Assembly (NCBI RefSeq): GCF_907164915.1
Contig: NC_061862.1
Coordinates: 143,972,972 to 144,036,971, forward strand
Direction of reading: 5' to 3'
Source of the DNA: Impatiens glandulifera
Lineage: Eukaryota; Streptophyta; Magnoliopsida; Ericales; Balsaminaceae
DNA: 64,000 bases
This document shows positions 11,165 to 22,639 of this stretch, one piece after another. A model generated the notes under the pieces. That model saw only the letters and a program-made list of their open reading frames with translations. It had not been told where the DNA came from and did no database searches. Position 1 is the stretch's first letter. Every line of letters begins with the position of its first letter. The position numbers and the translations under genes are program-made.

Positions 11165-12445
11165 AAACGAATGTCAGCGCCTCATAAGGTCACTTTCAGC
11201 GCCTTATGAGGCCATGTTTAGCACAATTTGAGACCAATTCATTATAAAAAAACTTATATGATGATTCAACTCAAACCTTATTTTTTATTAATCATTAATA
11301 CAAATAGGATTATTCAACTCAAACTTTCATTTTTATGAATCATAAGATTATATATTATTTGCATAAAACTTAATTTAAATAAACAATAGCATATTTAAGG
11401 CAAGCGAACGTTCAACGTCTTATAAGACCATGTTCAACGCCTCATAAGAACACGTTCAACGCCTTATAAGGCCATATTTGGCATAATCTCAGACCGTGTT
11501 CATTATAATAATTTTTTTACAAATATGATTATTCAACTCAAACCTTATTTTTTATAAATCATAAATACAAATAGGATTATTCAACAAAAACTTTCATTTA
11601 TATTTATGATAAGATAATGATTATATAAATAAGACTTAATTTTAATAAATAATAGCATGTAATGACAAGTGAATGTCATGTTCAACGCCTTATAAGACCA
11701 TGTTCAGCGCCTCATAAGACCATGTTCAGCGCCTCATAAAGCCACGTTCAACGCATTATAAGGCCATGTTTGACTTCGGCACAATCTGAGACCGTGTTAA
11801 TTATAAAAAAAACTTACAAATACGATTATTCAACTCAAACCTTATTTTTATAATCATAAATACAAATAAGATTATTCAACTCAAACTTTCATTTTTATGA
11901 ATCATAAGATATTTAATTATTTAAATAAGACTTAATTTTCACAAATAATAGCATTTTCATGGAAAACGAATGTCATGTTGAGTGCCTCATAATACCATGT
12001 TCAGCGTATCATAAGGCTATGTTCAGCATCTTATAAAGTCATGTTCAACACAATCTAAGACCGTGTACATTATAAAAAAAACATACAAATATGATTATTT
12101 AACTCAAACCTTATTTTTTATAAATCATAACTACAAATAAGATTATTTAACTCAAACTTTAATTTTTGTAAATCATAAGATAGTTGATTATTTAAATAAA
12201 ACTTAATTTTAATAAATAATAGTATGTTCATGACAAATAAATTTCATGTTAAACGCCTCATAAGGCCATGTTCGGCGCCTTATAAGGCCATGTTCAGCAC
12301 AATCTGAGACCATATTCATTATAAAAAACATACAAATATGATTACTCAACCCAAACCTTATTTTTTATAAATCATAACTACAAATAATATTATTCAACTC
12401 AAATTATCATTTTTATGAATCATAACATACGTTTGTATCAAATAT
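11165..12445. repeat. Satellite-like tandem array, about five units of 260-295 bp, unit A
   Basis: Landmarks such as ACTCAAACCTTATTTTTTA recur near 11269, 11535, 11830, 12092 and 12350. Each unit has a GC-richer head made of CATGTTCAGCGCCTCATAAGGC repeats, then CACAATCTGAGACCGTG, then AT-rich DNA with TTATTCAACTCAAAC. Just upstream (about 11054-11130) are three copies of a GTGAATAGTGTAAA motif. No gene. Confidence 0.88.
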
Positions 12446-13326
12446 TCATTTATATAATTGTGTTAAATTTCTAAATAATTTTTCGTCTTTTGAGTTCCTT
12501 ATGTAAGTCACTACATTTATTAGGAAATGAGCTCCTTTAAGTGTTGAGCACTGACTTCAAGATCGTTGCATTGTATTTTATCCTAAGTGTCTCAATTATT
12601 CCACTAGCCTTAAAAAAACAAGTCTGAGTAGGTTAGTATAGAGAATTCTCAAACAAATGTTAAAATTGTATAACTTATATTTTCTTTTGAAAGATTACAA
12701 TTTCATTCTATTTCATCTCATGCATAGGTCTCTATGTGTCTCATATAGTAGATTCCACAATCTGTATTATTCTTTAGTATTTGCTATGAAAATATTTATT
12801 TTTATTGTTGAGTTGTGTTATCATTGTCATTATCTTATCTTTATAATTATGTGGTTATTACTAATTTGTTCTCTAGTTTCTTGTTAATTCAAAAATATCT
12901 CATTTCATCATGTGGACGTGTATTTTTTTTAAGTTTAATAAAAGTTTCCAATATTTAAAATAAAATCATCTAAAATATAAATTGCATTGTTAGTTGTTAA
13001 TTTGGTTATAAAATTTCATTGGAAAAAAAATGCATAATCAGTAAGAGAATAATTGTTAGAAAACAGTGCTGTAAAAATAATTGTACAAAACTGTTGAAAA
13101 AAAGGTAGTGCTAAACTATTTAAGTGTAGCTAAAAGTTATTTTAGTATAAAACAATGTTGCAATATGGATAAAAATATGTTGCTAAAGACTATTTTTGTA
13201 AAGAAAAATATGTTTCAATAATCGGTTAAGTTAAGACATACATCCATCATAGTTAAGGTTTCTTTGCTTTTAACACTTTTTCTTAATATTCTAATTATAA
13301 AGGAAATTCATGGTTGATTTGAATTT
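12446..13326. other. Non-coding spacer between satellite and LINE-like fragment, unit A
   Basis: Conserved collinearly in unit B (23951-24890). A short frame rich in Leu, Phe and Tyr at 12657-12887 is open in both copies, but it has the composition expected of AT-rich noise and shows no domain. I see no RNA gene. Confidence 0.55.
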
Positions 13327-14640
13327 CAGGTTTTTTTTTTAAACGGTTAGAACCATTTTATTAAAATCTAAAAGTGGGAAGATTAGAAATCAAAACTAGA
13401 CGAATCCTAGCTATGATTAAGGATGACAATCAAAAGACCCTAAGAAAAACTTGTTGGTAACATTCATACATTCTAAAAAAAACAAAGATTACAAACAGAA
13501 AAGACTACATTCAAACTTAACTATCCCAGCCTAGAATTTTCTCATTTCATATGTTTTCATTGAGAGTCCTTCTTCTCCTTCCTCTTCCTTTTCCCATTCC
13601 TCTGACAATGAAAGTAGGTTGTATTGAAGATGATGAGTATTGTTGTTTCTCATTTTGAATTCTGTCTTTGTATGAGCCCGTTTTGATTTGATATAAAGAA
13701 TTTTCTCTTAGAATTTCAGGGCTTTTATCTTTGTTATCTTCAACTTGAATTTATGTATTTTTGTCTTCATTATCTTTGGCTTCAGCTTCAGAATCCACAT
13801 TGGTTTTGGAATCTTCTTTATCGGCTTTAGAATTCTCTGTTACAACTTTGAAATTTTGGGTATCATCCTCTTGAATTTCTTCAACAACAACTCGAGATTA
13901 ATCTTCCATTTCCATTCTGATCCTTCGCATTATAGAAAATTTTATTTTCCTCTTCACATTGATTCCCTTTACTTTCTTTCTTTCACTATTTTTCTTTTTC
14001 TCAGAATCTTTCTTACTTTTATCCTCTGTATTTTCCTCATTTTTGTCTTTTTTATCACTATCCTTGACTTCCAAAATACCCTCTTTCATTCTTGATTCTT
14101 CCATTTCATTTTCCTGATTTTTTGCTTCCTGGCTTTCATGATTTTATGTTCTTTCTCAATTGCTTTTCCATATTTAGTACTAACATGTTGGAAAGTATTG
14201 CAGAAAGAACACATATTTGGCCTCAATTCATATGAAATTTCCATTACTTTAGGCTTTCCCTTCCTATCAACAATTGTCATGTTTTTTGGCAGTGTACTTT
14301 GAGAATGCACTTCAATGCTTATTCTAATAAAAGTAAGGTGCTCTCCTCCCTCTATAATTGAGTCCATATATAATGGTTTCCCTAATATACTAGCAAAGTG
14401 ACTTAGAGTTTCTGCATTATACATGTGTGTTGGGATGTTCCTATGTTTGAACCATATTTGAGTTGTTTCATTTGGCTTGCTTAGAAGACTCCATTCTTCA
14501 TATCATTTTCAAACTTCATACAGTTGGATCCAATATTTCTTATGAGAGTTGACATTTCCTTTTATTTTTTACTATAAATCTCGTTCTCCTCTCCCATACT
14601 TTTGAAATTTATAATTTTTAGTATGTTAAAAGTTATTCTT
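13327..14640 (-). pseudogene. LINE-type ORF1 fragment (DUF4283 / zinc-knuckle protein), unit A
   Basis: On the reverse strand, 14424-14086 encodes NAETLSHFASILGKPLYMDS, then GEHLTFIRISIEVH and a knuckle CSFCNTFQH, with Tyr where the last Cys of CX2CX4HX4C is expected. This order (DUF4283-like end, then a CCHC knuckle) is that of plant LINE ORF1/gag-like proteins. A highly charged Lys/Glu tail follows to about 13740. A 3' untranslated part ends at 13327-13340 in a run of A on the reverse strand (T on the given strand), suggesting a retroposed poly(A) end. No reverse transcriptase follows. Stops break the frame near 14085. A second copy is in unit B, but none was found in unit C. Confidence 0.7.
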
Positions 14641-14929
14641 ATTCAGGAATTTTAACAAGCCCATGAGGTGGGGCAGATGAAACCATAGAGGCAGCACTTT
14701 CAAAAAATAATTAGTAATGTTAATAAATCAAAGTCAACTTAACAACTAATAATATATATTTTTTTCTAAATTATTATATAAGAATTCAATCATTTACCAA
14801 TAATAAAAAATAATTTATATCTATTAAGTGAAAACAAGATGTTGGATATTAATTAAATTACATAAAAATAAATAAATAATATTTCTATGGCAGCCTAATA
14901 GTTAGGGTCGTCAATGTCTTTTACCTAGG
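14641..14929. other. Right-hand end of unit A, no gene
   Basis: Short AT-rich stretch homologous to 26300-26571. No feature recognised. Confidence 0.5.
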
Positions 14930-15110
14930 GCGGCAAACGAGTCAAGCTTGAGCTCGAGCTCCACTCGATTAAATATTTATTAGCTCAATTTATATTAAAA
15001 ATACTTAAATTGATGCGGCAAACGAGTCAAGCTTGAGCTCGAGCTCCACTCGATTAAATATTTATTAGCTCAATTTATATTAAAAATACTTAAATTGATG
15101 TGAATTAAAA
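14930..15110. mobile_element. Truncated hAT-like end with an 85-bp direct duplication
   Basis: Begins at GCGGCAAACGAGTCAAG like the element at 26572 in unit B, but holds only the left end. The 85 bases 14930-15014 are repeated, perfectly as far as I can see, at 15015-15099. The duplication includes the GAGCTCGAGCTC subterminal block. Confidence 0.8.
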
Positions 15111-15316
15111 TACATATATAAATAGAAGATTTCAATATCAATTTTGTTGTAGATTAATTTGTATTTGTTTTTTAATTTTTACACTTATTTTATTAACAGT
15201 AAAAATTAATGATATGTGATCTTAATTGGTACATAATATTTTTATATAAAAGAAAAATAAAACAAATAATATTTGGCAAAAAATTGAACCAAAATATTAG
15301 CATAGATCAAAACAAT

Positions 15317-15690
15317 CACTAGTAAAAAATTGTTTTTTAAGGAGGATAAAAATTCTCAGAGAAAGACAATATGTCTTCGATGAAATGAGTCACTAAGAGC
15401 GATTAATGCTCTCGCAGCATCTCGGTGATAAAGTTGACCCAGTCGGTGAAAAAATAGAAGCTTTTTGCGAGGGCAATGAATGTTCTCGGAGATAAATTAT
15501 AACTGAGAGCAATGAATGCATCATTTTAAAATATTAACAAGAGCGTTAGTGCTACTCTTGGAGATTATTTAAAAATATTAACGAGAGCCTTTATAATACT
15601 CTCGGAGCTAAATTATTTATGTTTCGAGAGCATAAGTATATTGCTCTCGGCTATAATAAATTTTTTTTAAATAAAACGTTTATGAACCGA
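15317..15690. mobile_element. CACTA (En/Spm)-like terminus, partial
   Basis: Starts CACTAGTAAAAAATTG, with CACTA ends as in En/Spm transposons. It is followed by repeated, partly self-complementary GAGAGC / GCTCTCG motifs (for example GAGCGATTAATGCTCTCGC) every 40-70 bases, as expected of a CACTA subterminal region. Unit A lacks it at the matching place (about 2210). No second end (TAGTG) could be found, so it is a fragment or end-deleted copy. A leftover of its right side is shared with unit C at about 27610-27660. Confidence 0.6.
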
Positions 15691-16768
15691 ATATTACCTA
15701 TTTTAAACCAAACAATTTCAGACCTAAATCATACACAAATTAAAAATACAGAAAAAATCTCAATAATCCAAAATACAATTATCCAATAAACCAAATCTCA
15801 ATTCATTCAAAATTACAATTATCTGATAAATCAAAATCTCAATTATCTCATTGCCGGTCAAAGTAGGTCAAAGTATTTAAAAATAAAAGCATTATATAAA
15901 AAATTAATTTTTATCCACTTTTCACCTAAATGTAATTTAATTATATCTTTAATAGATAATAAAAAAATCACTAACTTTTTATTTTGAAAATTATAAAAAA
16001 AAAATGATTCACATTGTCATAATGATTATGATAAAATATTATTTAAAAAGAGTACTAAAAGCTAATGTTATTCATTTTGTTTTAACTTTGAATTTTTAAG
16101 TAAATTTAAAGAAATATAATATTTTGTGGTAAAAAAAAAAAATTAGTAAAATATAATGAAGACGGTGGCCTTATGCTCTATGGTCAAATAATAATACAGA
16201 AAATTATGTCTCGCCAGTCACCACACTTTAATTTCCACTTAAATGCAAATTAAACTTCTTAAAAGACAACATTAGCTTTAAAAATAAATATTTTGTCAGA
16301 ATTTTGATCTCAATCACGATTTCATAACAAAATTGTAAAATTAAACTTAAAAGTATTTTTTTGGTAGATTTTAATATTATGATTTATTTCTTTTCAATTT
16401 ATAAAGTTAATACGAATATACTATCCTTACCACGTTTGAATTTTTGAGTTATCCTTGTGGATAAGACATGAATGACATGATACAAGTTATATAATATAAT
16501 AATATGATTTCTTACTTCATATATTTTCAAAATAATATTCCATATTAAATTATTTTTTAGAATCATAATCTATATCATATTATAGATTATTGTATTTTTT
16601 TATAGAAATGTAATAAATCTAGTTTAATTATCAAATAAAAGGAGATTCACAAATTAATTTAAGCAACTTTCTAAATATTGTTCATCTTTCAATTTAAATA
16701 ACAGCGTCAATCTATGATAGCCCATAGCATCACATCTCCTCCTTTGCTCTTCTATTAGTTTAATGGCA
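15691..16768. other. Upstream flank of DEFL copy B
   Basis: AT-rich DNA collinear with 2215-4919 minus the hAT, and with 27650-28559. It contains the unfilled insertion site of the unit A hAT at about 16440-16450. The TATA-like ATTTAAATA of copy A is present about 80 bp before the ATG. No gene. Confidence 0.55.
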
Positions 16769-17309
16769 ATGACTTCTCTAAGGTCAACTTCCTTATTGAT
16801 CCTAGTTTTATTCATGGCATCTGGTAAGACATACATGTATTCAAACTTATAACAATAACACAAATCTCGCTCGGTTAAAAGTAATGATTTTAAATGAATT
16901 CGGTTTTATTTTCTCTCTTGAGATGTTACTATCAAGATCCATGATTACATTTTTTCTATTGATCGATCTTGACCTAGATCATGATTCAGGATAGTTACTT
17001 TGGGTTCTCTACTTCATGTCAAAATTTGATGGGATAGAAACAAATTAAATGCAGTGTTAAAATTATATATAATATGTATAATTTGTTTTACTAATATGAA
17101 TGTTGACATATATATATGTAGGCATGACTTATTTGGCCGAATCGAAAATGATATCACCAGTTTTCCGACCTTGTAAAGTAAATAAAGATTGTGCTGATTA
17201 TGGAATGAAGTATTGTCACGATAGGCCGGATCCAATGGGGTTTTGTCTTTTCATTGTTCCTTACCATTGTGTATGTTTTACATTGGAGAATCCTCCTCTT
17301 CATGAATAA
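16769..17309 (+). CDS. Defensin-like (DEFL) six-cysteine secreted peptide, copy B, two exons
   Basis: Exon 1 is 16769-16823 (signal peptide, Ala to Val change in its core relative to A). The intron is 16824-17121, shorter and more diverged than in A and C (298 bp against 384 and 376). Exon 2 is 17122-17309. The 80-aa product has the same six-cysteine spacing, C-x5-C-x7-C-x9-C-x7-C-x-C, and differs from copy A in the mature part only by Ile for Thr. An in-frame ATG six bases upstream (16763) could add Met-Ala; I chose 16769 because copies A and C have only that start. Exon 2 is almost unchanged between copies although the neighbouring intron has diverged, which suggests selection or gene conversion on the coding part. 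Family call and architecture are as for copy A. Confidence 0.82.
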
Positions 17310-18840
17310 ATTATATATAAAATTTTGATTGAATTTTTTTTTATACAAGATGTAACTTAAACTTATTATAATTTTCATATTTTAATAAATACAAGTCTAT
17401 GAGACTGATTTGAATAGAATGATCAATCTAACACCAAATAGTGGCCAATTTAAAAAAATTACATCTAATTAATTGAGAAACTAACACAGTTTTTACATAT
17501 GAATCTAGTTAGATTGATAAAATAAAATGTGATTGAATAAAAATACATTTTACAACCATGTTTAGTTAATTCAGAAAAATTGTACATTCACAAGAATCTT
17601 ACCTATGAATCAAATAACTTTGATTAAAGTTTACCTATAAAATCAAACAGTTTAAATTGAAGTTGTAATCATGCTAGTTTTTTAAAGAATAAATATATAG
17701 TTAAAATAAATTAATTAAATTACAAGCAAATGATCAAATTAATGCTTTCTAAAAACTTCACCAGTCACCCAATAATCATAAATGAAGATATACATACTCA
17801 AATTAAGATATTCTACATCAAGTCTAGGAACAATGTTTAAAAATGACAAACAAAATATGCATAATTAATTAATTCAACTGAAATTACAGAATAATAAAAA
17901 AATTATTTTAAGGATTCAATCAATCTAAATACATCTACATAGATTTAGTGAATTTAAATCCGATTCTTGAAATCTACCTAAATTTAATCTTTACAATTTT
18001 GTTATTTTACAAAATTTTGAATTGTTCTAAACCTACAACTTTGGAGTAGTTTGGATCCAATTTATTACAAAATTAGTAGTGAAAGTAAAATCATTATCAC
18101 AATTATTTTTTAAAATTGAAAAATTAGAAAGTAAGGATTATTTTTATTTTCATTTGGTATAAAAGGTTTAATTAAGTTAGATAAAAAATGATAAAAAAAC
18201 GTATATTTTTGATAGCGCAACTTCAATATAACAAAAGCAATACCACGGATCCGACGTGTTTGTCACATGTGCAAGAAAGATAAAAAAATGTCTAAATTCA
18301 ATTTCCTCTCATTGTCGTCAAATCATTTCTCTCACTCATCTCTCCTCAGCGAAAATTGTCTTCAAACCCAAAATTCTAGATTTATTCTTTGCGTGAACTC
18401 AAAAATACAATTGTTTTCGCCAAAATGATAGGTTTTCAGCTTTAATTATACAAAACATTTATTTTTATTTTTTATAGATAATATAGTCTTCAAGTTTAAT
18501 TGTCAGAAATACAACAAAGACAATGTCATAAAAATGAAGCATTGAACAAATCGTCCATTGAACCCGAAAGATACCGTTTTTATTACTTCTGTAGTTTGGT
18601 TAATATATTTTATTATTGTTGTGTTAGTGCTTTGTTAAGGCTTATACTTTATTGTATTATTTTGATACTATTTTATTTGATTGTTTATTTATAACATTAT
18701 TTTTATACTAATTTAGTTTGGTTTCATGTTTCTAGCCTTGTTTTTGCTACTAATTTAGTTAGGTTTCATATTTTTAATATGCCATGTTTAGCCATATTTC
18801 TACAATTATTTCTACAAGTTGAAAAAAACTTGAATTTTTC
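17310..18840. other. Non-coding flank downstream of DEFL copy B
   Basis: Collinear with 5547-7339 but lacking about 230 bp straight after the stop codon, including the (AT)n microsatellite. No gene found. Confidence 0.55.
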
Positions 18841-19235
18841 AATTTTACGTTCCATGTTCAGCGTTGAACAAAGCCATATTCAACATTGATCAAAGCCATG
18901 TTCGAAACTTTTTTAATGATGAAAAAAACTTGGATTTTTCAGTTTGGCATTACATGTTCAGTGCCGAACAAGGCCATGTTCAGTGTTGAACAAGGCCATG
19001 TTCGGCACTTTTTTTATGCTGAAAAAAACTTGAATTTTTTAAGTTTTTCATTTCATGTTCAACACCTTATATGGCCATGTTCAGCGTCGAGCAATGCCAT
19101 GTTCAGCGCTGAACAAGGCCATGTTCGACAAAAATTTGAATTTTTCAGTTATTCATTCCTTGTCCAGCGCCAAACAAGGCCATGTTCAACGCTGGACAAG
19201 GCCATGTTCGATACTTTTTTATGTTAAAAAAACTT
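18841..19235. repeat. Short-repeat array with 16-bp palindrome, unit B
   Basis: Same array as 7340-7770. The palindrome TGTTCAGCGCTGAACA is kept intact at 19100-19115. Confidence 0.85.
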
Positions 19236-19429
19236 TTATTTGTCGGTTCTAAAGGTCATGTTGGAATAACTTGGAATGAACTTTTATAGAGACATGTTAA
19301 GCCTTTCTGGACTAACTTAGAATGACTTTTTCGCAGCTAAATTTCCAATGTTGGAATCATATTTTCTCCCAAGAAAAAGTTTGTGAATTTTATAAATCAA
19401 TCAACTAGATTCGACATTTGCAAAGTAAG

Positions 19430-21067
19430 CATCAAAAATAGTGAAACTGGTAAGCATGAATTCTTCACCATTGCTTTGTGTCAAAAGTGGTATGAAAGCA
19501 TCATAGTCCAAAATTATTTTATAACCTAGACCTAAAACCAAGACAAACTGTAAAGTTATGATTAATGTAGTTATTTAGAATGAAGGAAAATTTATGATAA
19601 TAAGTGTATGTCTTGAGCACAATCATACATTAAGACAAATATGATATCTAATATAAAGTAATAAACAAAAATACAAAGAGGAGATTAGAATTAAACGATA
19701 AAGCTTGAATAATTTTGGCCAAAAGTTTTCAATCTTTTGTAGTATAAGCTAGAGGGTATCATAACCTATCTTTTGATGAGAGAACATGTAGAAATTTCAT
19801 TACAAAACTCGAAGGTTGAGGTTAAGGAGTGGGGATGCTGAAGCACTTAATAATTATTTCTTAAGAATGCAAAGCATGAAATCTAACCTTTTCTACTCGC
19901 TTGATTTGGACAAGGAATTCCGAATTAGAAACGTATTTTGGGCATATGGAAGGTGTAGGTCTGCCTTTGAGTATTTCTCTAATGTTAGCACTTTATATAC
20001 AACTTATTTGACTAATGACTATGACATGCCCTTTTCTCCATTTGTAGGGGTCAATAATCATGGTCAATCCATTTTACTTGAATGTATCATATTGTCAAGT
20101 GAAGATTCAAAGTCTTTCACTTGGTTTTTCAAAAATTAGTTGGCATGTATGTCAGGTTGAGCTCCAAATGCCATAATCACAAACCAATGTCGATCCATGG
20201 CAATTACAATTGAAAAGGCTTTCTAAAGTTCACAATTGTTTTTGTTTGTGGAATATCATAAAGAAATTTTCTACAAAATTTTAAAGTCATGCTGAATACA
20301 AACTAATAAAGAAAATATTGAAAAACATTGTATATAACTCCATTAATATTAAACAATGCGAAGAAAATTGGATGAGAGTAATAGAATATTTCGGTTGGAA
20401 GACAATGACTAGTTGAATTCTTTGTTTTTTGAAATATCTAAATGAATACATGTTTATGTGAAAGACAACTTTTGGGAAAATATGTCCACATCTCAACGGA
20501 GTGAAAGTATGAACGCCTTTTTTTTATAACTTTGTGCACTCCAAAACATCCCTCAAACAATTTGTGGAACAATATAATAAGGCTTTGTTGAAGAATATTG
20601 AGAAAGAAAAGAAACTGAATTTTCAATCGTTTAATTCTTTAATACCAATTGCCAGTGGTTATGCTTTTGAAAGGCAATTTTAAAGCTTCTACACTCAAGA
20701 CATATTTAAGTTGTTCTAACAAGAAGTTAGAGGGTTGCGTTCTACGATATATTTGTATTGAAAGAGGAAATGATAACTTTTATATTTGAAGTTGTAGAGA
20801 ACATTTTGGAGGTTAATGAAGAATAGTTAAGAGATATTTCTTATAAAGTGCACTATACCGAACTTGACTGCAATTTTAAATGCAACAATGAATGTTTGAG
20901 TTCAGAGGTATATTGTGTAGACATATCGTTGTTGTGTTGAGAAGAATGAAGGTGAATGAGGTTAAATGTGTTTTAGCATGGACCGGTGGCGTAAAGATGC
21001 ATGGGTATAAAAGTATCACCAATATTAATGATTTAGATATGTAAATGGAAGAAAAAAATGTTACAAT
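19430..21067 (+). pseudogene. FAR1/FHY3-family MULE transposase relic, unit B
   Basis: Same relic as in unit A, in places less damaged. A frame at 19816-20139 reads DAEALNNYFLRMQSMKSNLFYSLDLDKEFR and then LYTTYLTNDYDMPFSPF, up to SEDSKSFTWFF. The first catalytic Asp is again Tyr, so this change predates the split of A and B. A stop ends the frame just before the second catalytic region. The hAT-like element interrupts at 21076, as in the other units. Confidence 0.8.
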
Positions 21068-21075
21068 AGTCTAAC

Positions 21076-21969
21076 GTAGGGTTGCAAATGAGTTGAGCCG
21101 AGATCAATCTTTCTTGAGCTCGAGCTCGACTTGAACGAGTTTATAAATTTGAGCTCACGCTTGACTCAACTATTTACCTACAAGCTCGGCTCGACTAAAA
21201 AGTTTGAACATCAATTAAATTTTTAAGCTTGAACTTGAGCTTGATATTCGAACTCGAATTTAAACGAAAATTATTTTCAAAATGAAAATATCAAATTTCC
21301 ATAGCTATTCAACATTCAAAGCATGATAATTTAAAATGAAAATATGAAATCATCATAACTGTTCAAAATTCCAAAAATGATATATAAAAGAGTTTTTTCC
21401 TTCTTTGTCGTCAAATTTTCAAAAGAAAAATTATAGTTATTTAAAAGAAAAAACAATAACGATCAAAGAAAATACTAAACCTATGAATAAATGAGAGGTA
21501 ATATAAAGAAATAAAGAAACCTCCTGTAAACTAATGAGAGAAATAGTGTAAGTGATATATAATATGAAGAAATGAAGAAACTCTTGTGAATGAGTGAGAG
21601 AAATGATATAAATTTGAGATATTAAAAAGAAACTCTTATTAACGAGTAAGAAATTGTGAAGAGGAAAACTCATGTAGGATATGATAATATTTTAGGGAAT
21701 TAGGGCTTTTCTTTTTAACTTTTGGACAATAAGATATATTAATGTGGATTGTGAGCCTTCCATATATGGACTTTGATAAGAGAGAGTAAACAAAATATTT
21801 GTTTTAAATTTTAATATTAAAATAAATATATATATTATATATTATTAGGCTCGAAAAAGCTCGACAAACCATTGAACAAATATTATATGAGCTCGAGCTT
21901 GACTTCAAGTCGGTTAAAGTCGAGCTTTGACCGAGTGGCTCACGAGTGGCTTGACTCATTTGCAGCTGT
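21076..21969. mobile_element. hAT-like non-autonomous element (GAGCTCGAGC type), unit B copy, perfect 8-bp duplication
   Basis: Flanked by AGTCTAAC on both sides (21068-21075 and 21970-21977). The ends read GTAGGGTTGCAAATGAG and, reversed, ACAGCTGCAAATGAG. It has subterminal GAGCTCGAGCTCG repeats and no coding capacity. This is the best-preserved of the three orthologous insertions into the FAR1 relic. Confidence 0.88.
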
Positions 21970-21977
21970 AGTCTAAC

Positions 21978-22265
21978 TCTATTTATGCACGAGATTCAAC
22001 ATCTTAGATCAAAATATGAAGACAATTATTTTGTTTTGATGAACAACTTAAAATCCTTGAAGGAACAATTTATGTTTATGGAACATAATCATGGAAGGGA
22101 AGACAAAGGCACCGAAGTATCTCCATCAACATGAATTTTTATACACTCTCATGTGAAAGTAAGAGCTCGAGGTTGAAAACCAACTAAAAGAAAACAATCT
22201 TTCATTGAGAAAATTGTGAGAAAGTCGGCCTCAAGATCCCGAAAGAAGGTTTGACTGCATTATTT
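21978..22265 (+). pseudogene. C-terminal part of the FAR1-like relic, unit B
   Basis: Matches 10499-10790, with the same basic tail remnant and stops. Confidence 0.58.
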
Positions 22266-22639
22266 TGTATCTTAATTATTTAACATGTGATTTATGTTAT
22301 GTTTAATAGAAGTTTTTTAGTTATTTTTTGTTTTAGCCTACAACTTCAATTCCAATATCAACTCCACAACCATGGATTGAGAGTTTGAGCATGCCTAACA
22401 CTACATTCATGTTTCTCCTGTCATTGCAACTTTTGCAGGTAGGGTTAACAACGAATGCACAAACAGACGTGAATACCTACTACCCCATTGATATCATAAA
22501 AGATTAAGGATGTTAATTTCATAATATTATAACTTACATTTTGTGAATAGTGTAAACATGTTGTGAATATTGTGAATAGTGTAAAAATGTTGCGAATAGT
22601 GTAAATAAAACATGATTTGAATAAATATAACATGTTCAT

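Larger units (their letters stand above)
2114..14929. repeat. Tandem segmental duplication, unit A
   Basis: First of three copies of one segment. The order of blocks matches unit B and, allowing for insertions, unit C: upstream flank, DEFL gene, palindrome array, FAR1 relic with hAT insertion, satellite, and LINE-like fragment. Gene-to-gene spacing is 11,849 bp (A to B) and 11,791 bp (B to C). The left edge is cut by the Copia LTR at 2113. A private hAT insertion (2723-4515) and an expanded 8-bp microsatellite set A apart. Confidence 0.85.

Noticed and set aside
12657..12887. A Leu/Phe/Tyr-rich 76-codon ORF also open in unit B (24164-24421).
   Set aside because: AT-rich low-complexity translation, of different length in B through an insertion, with no signal peptide or motif.
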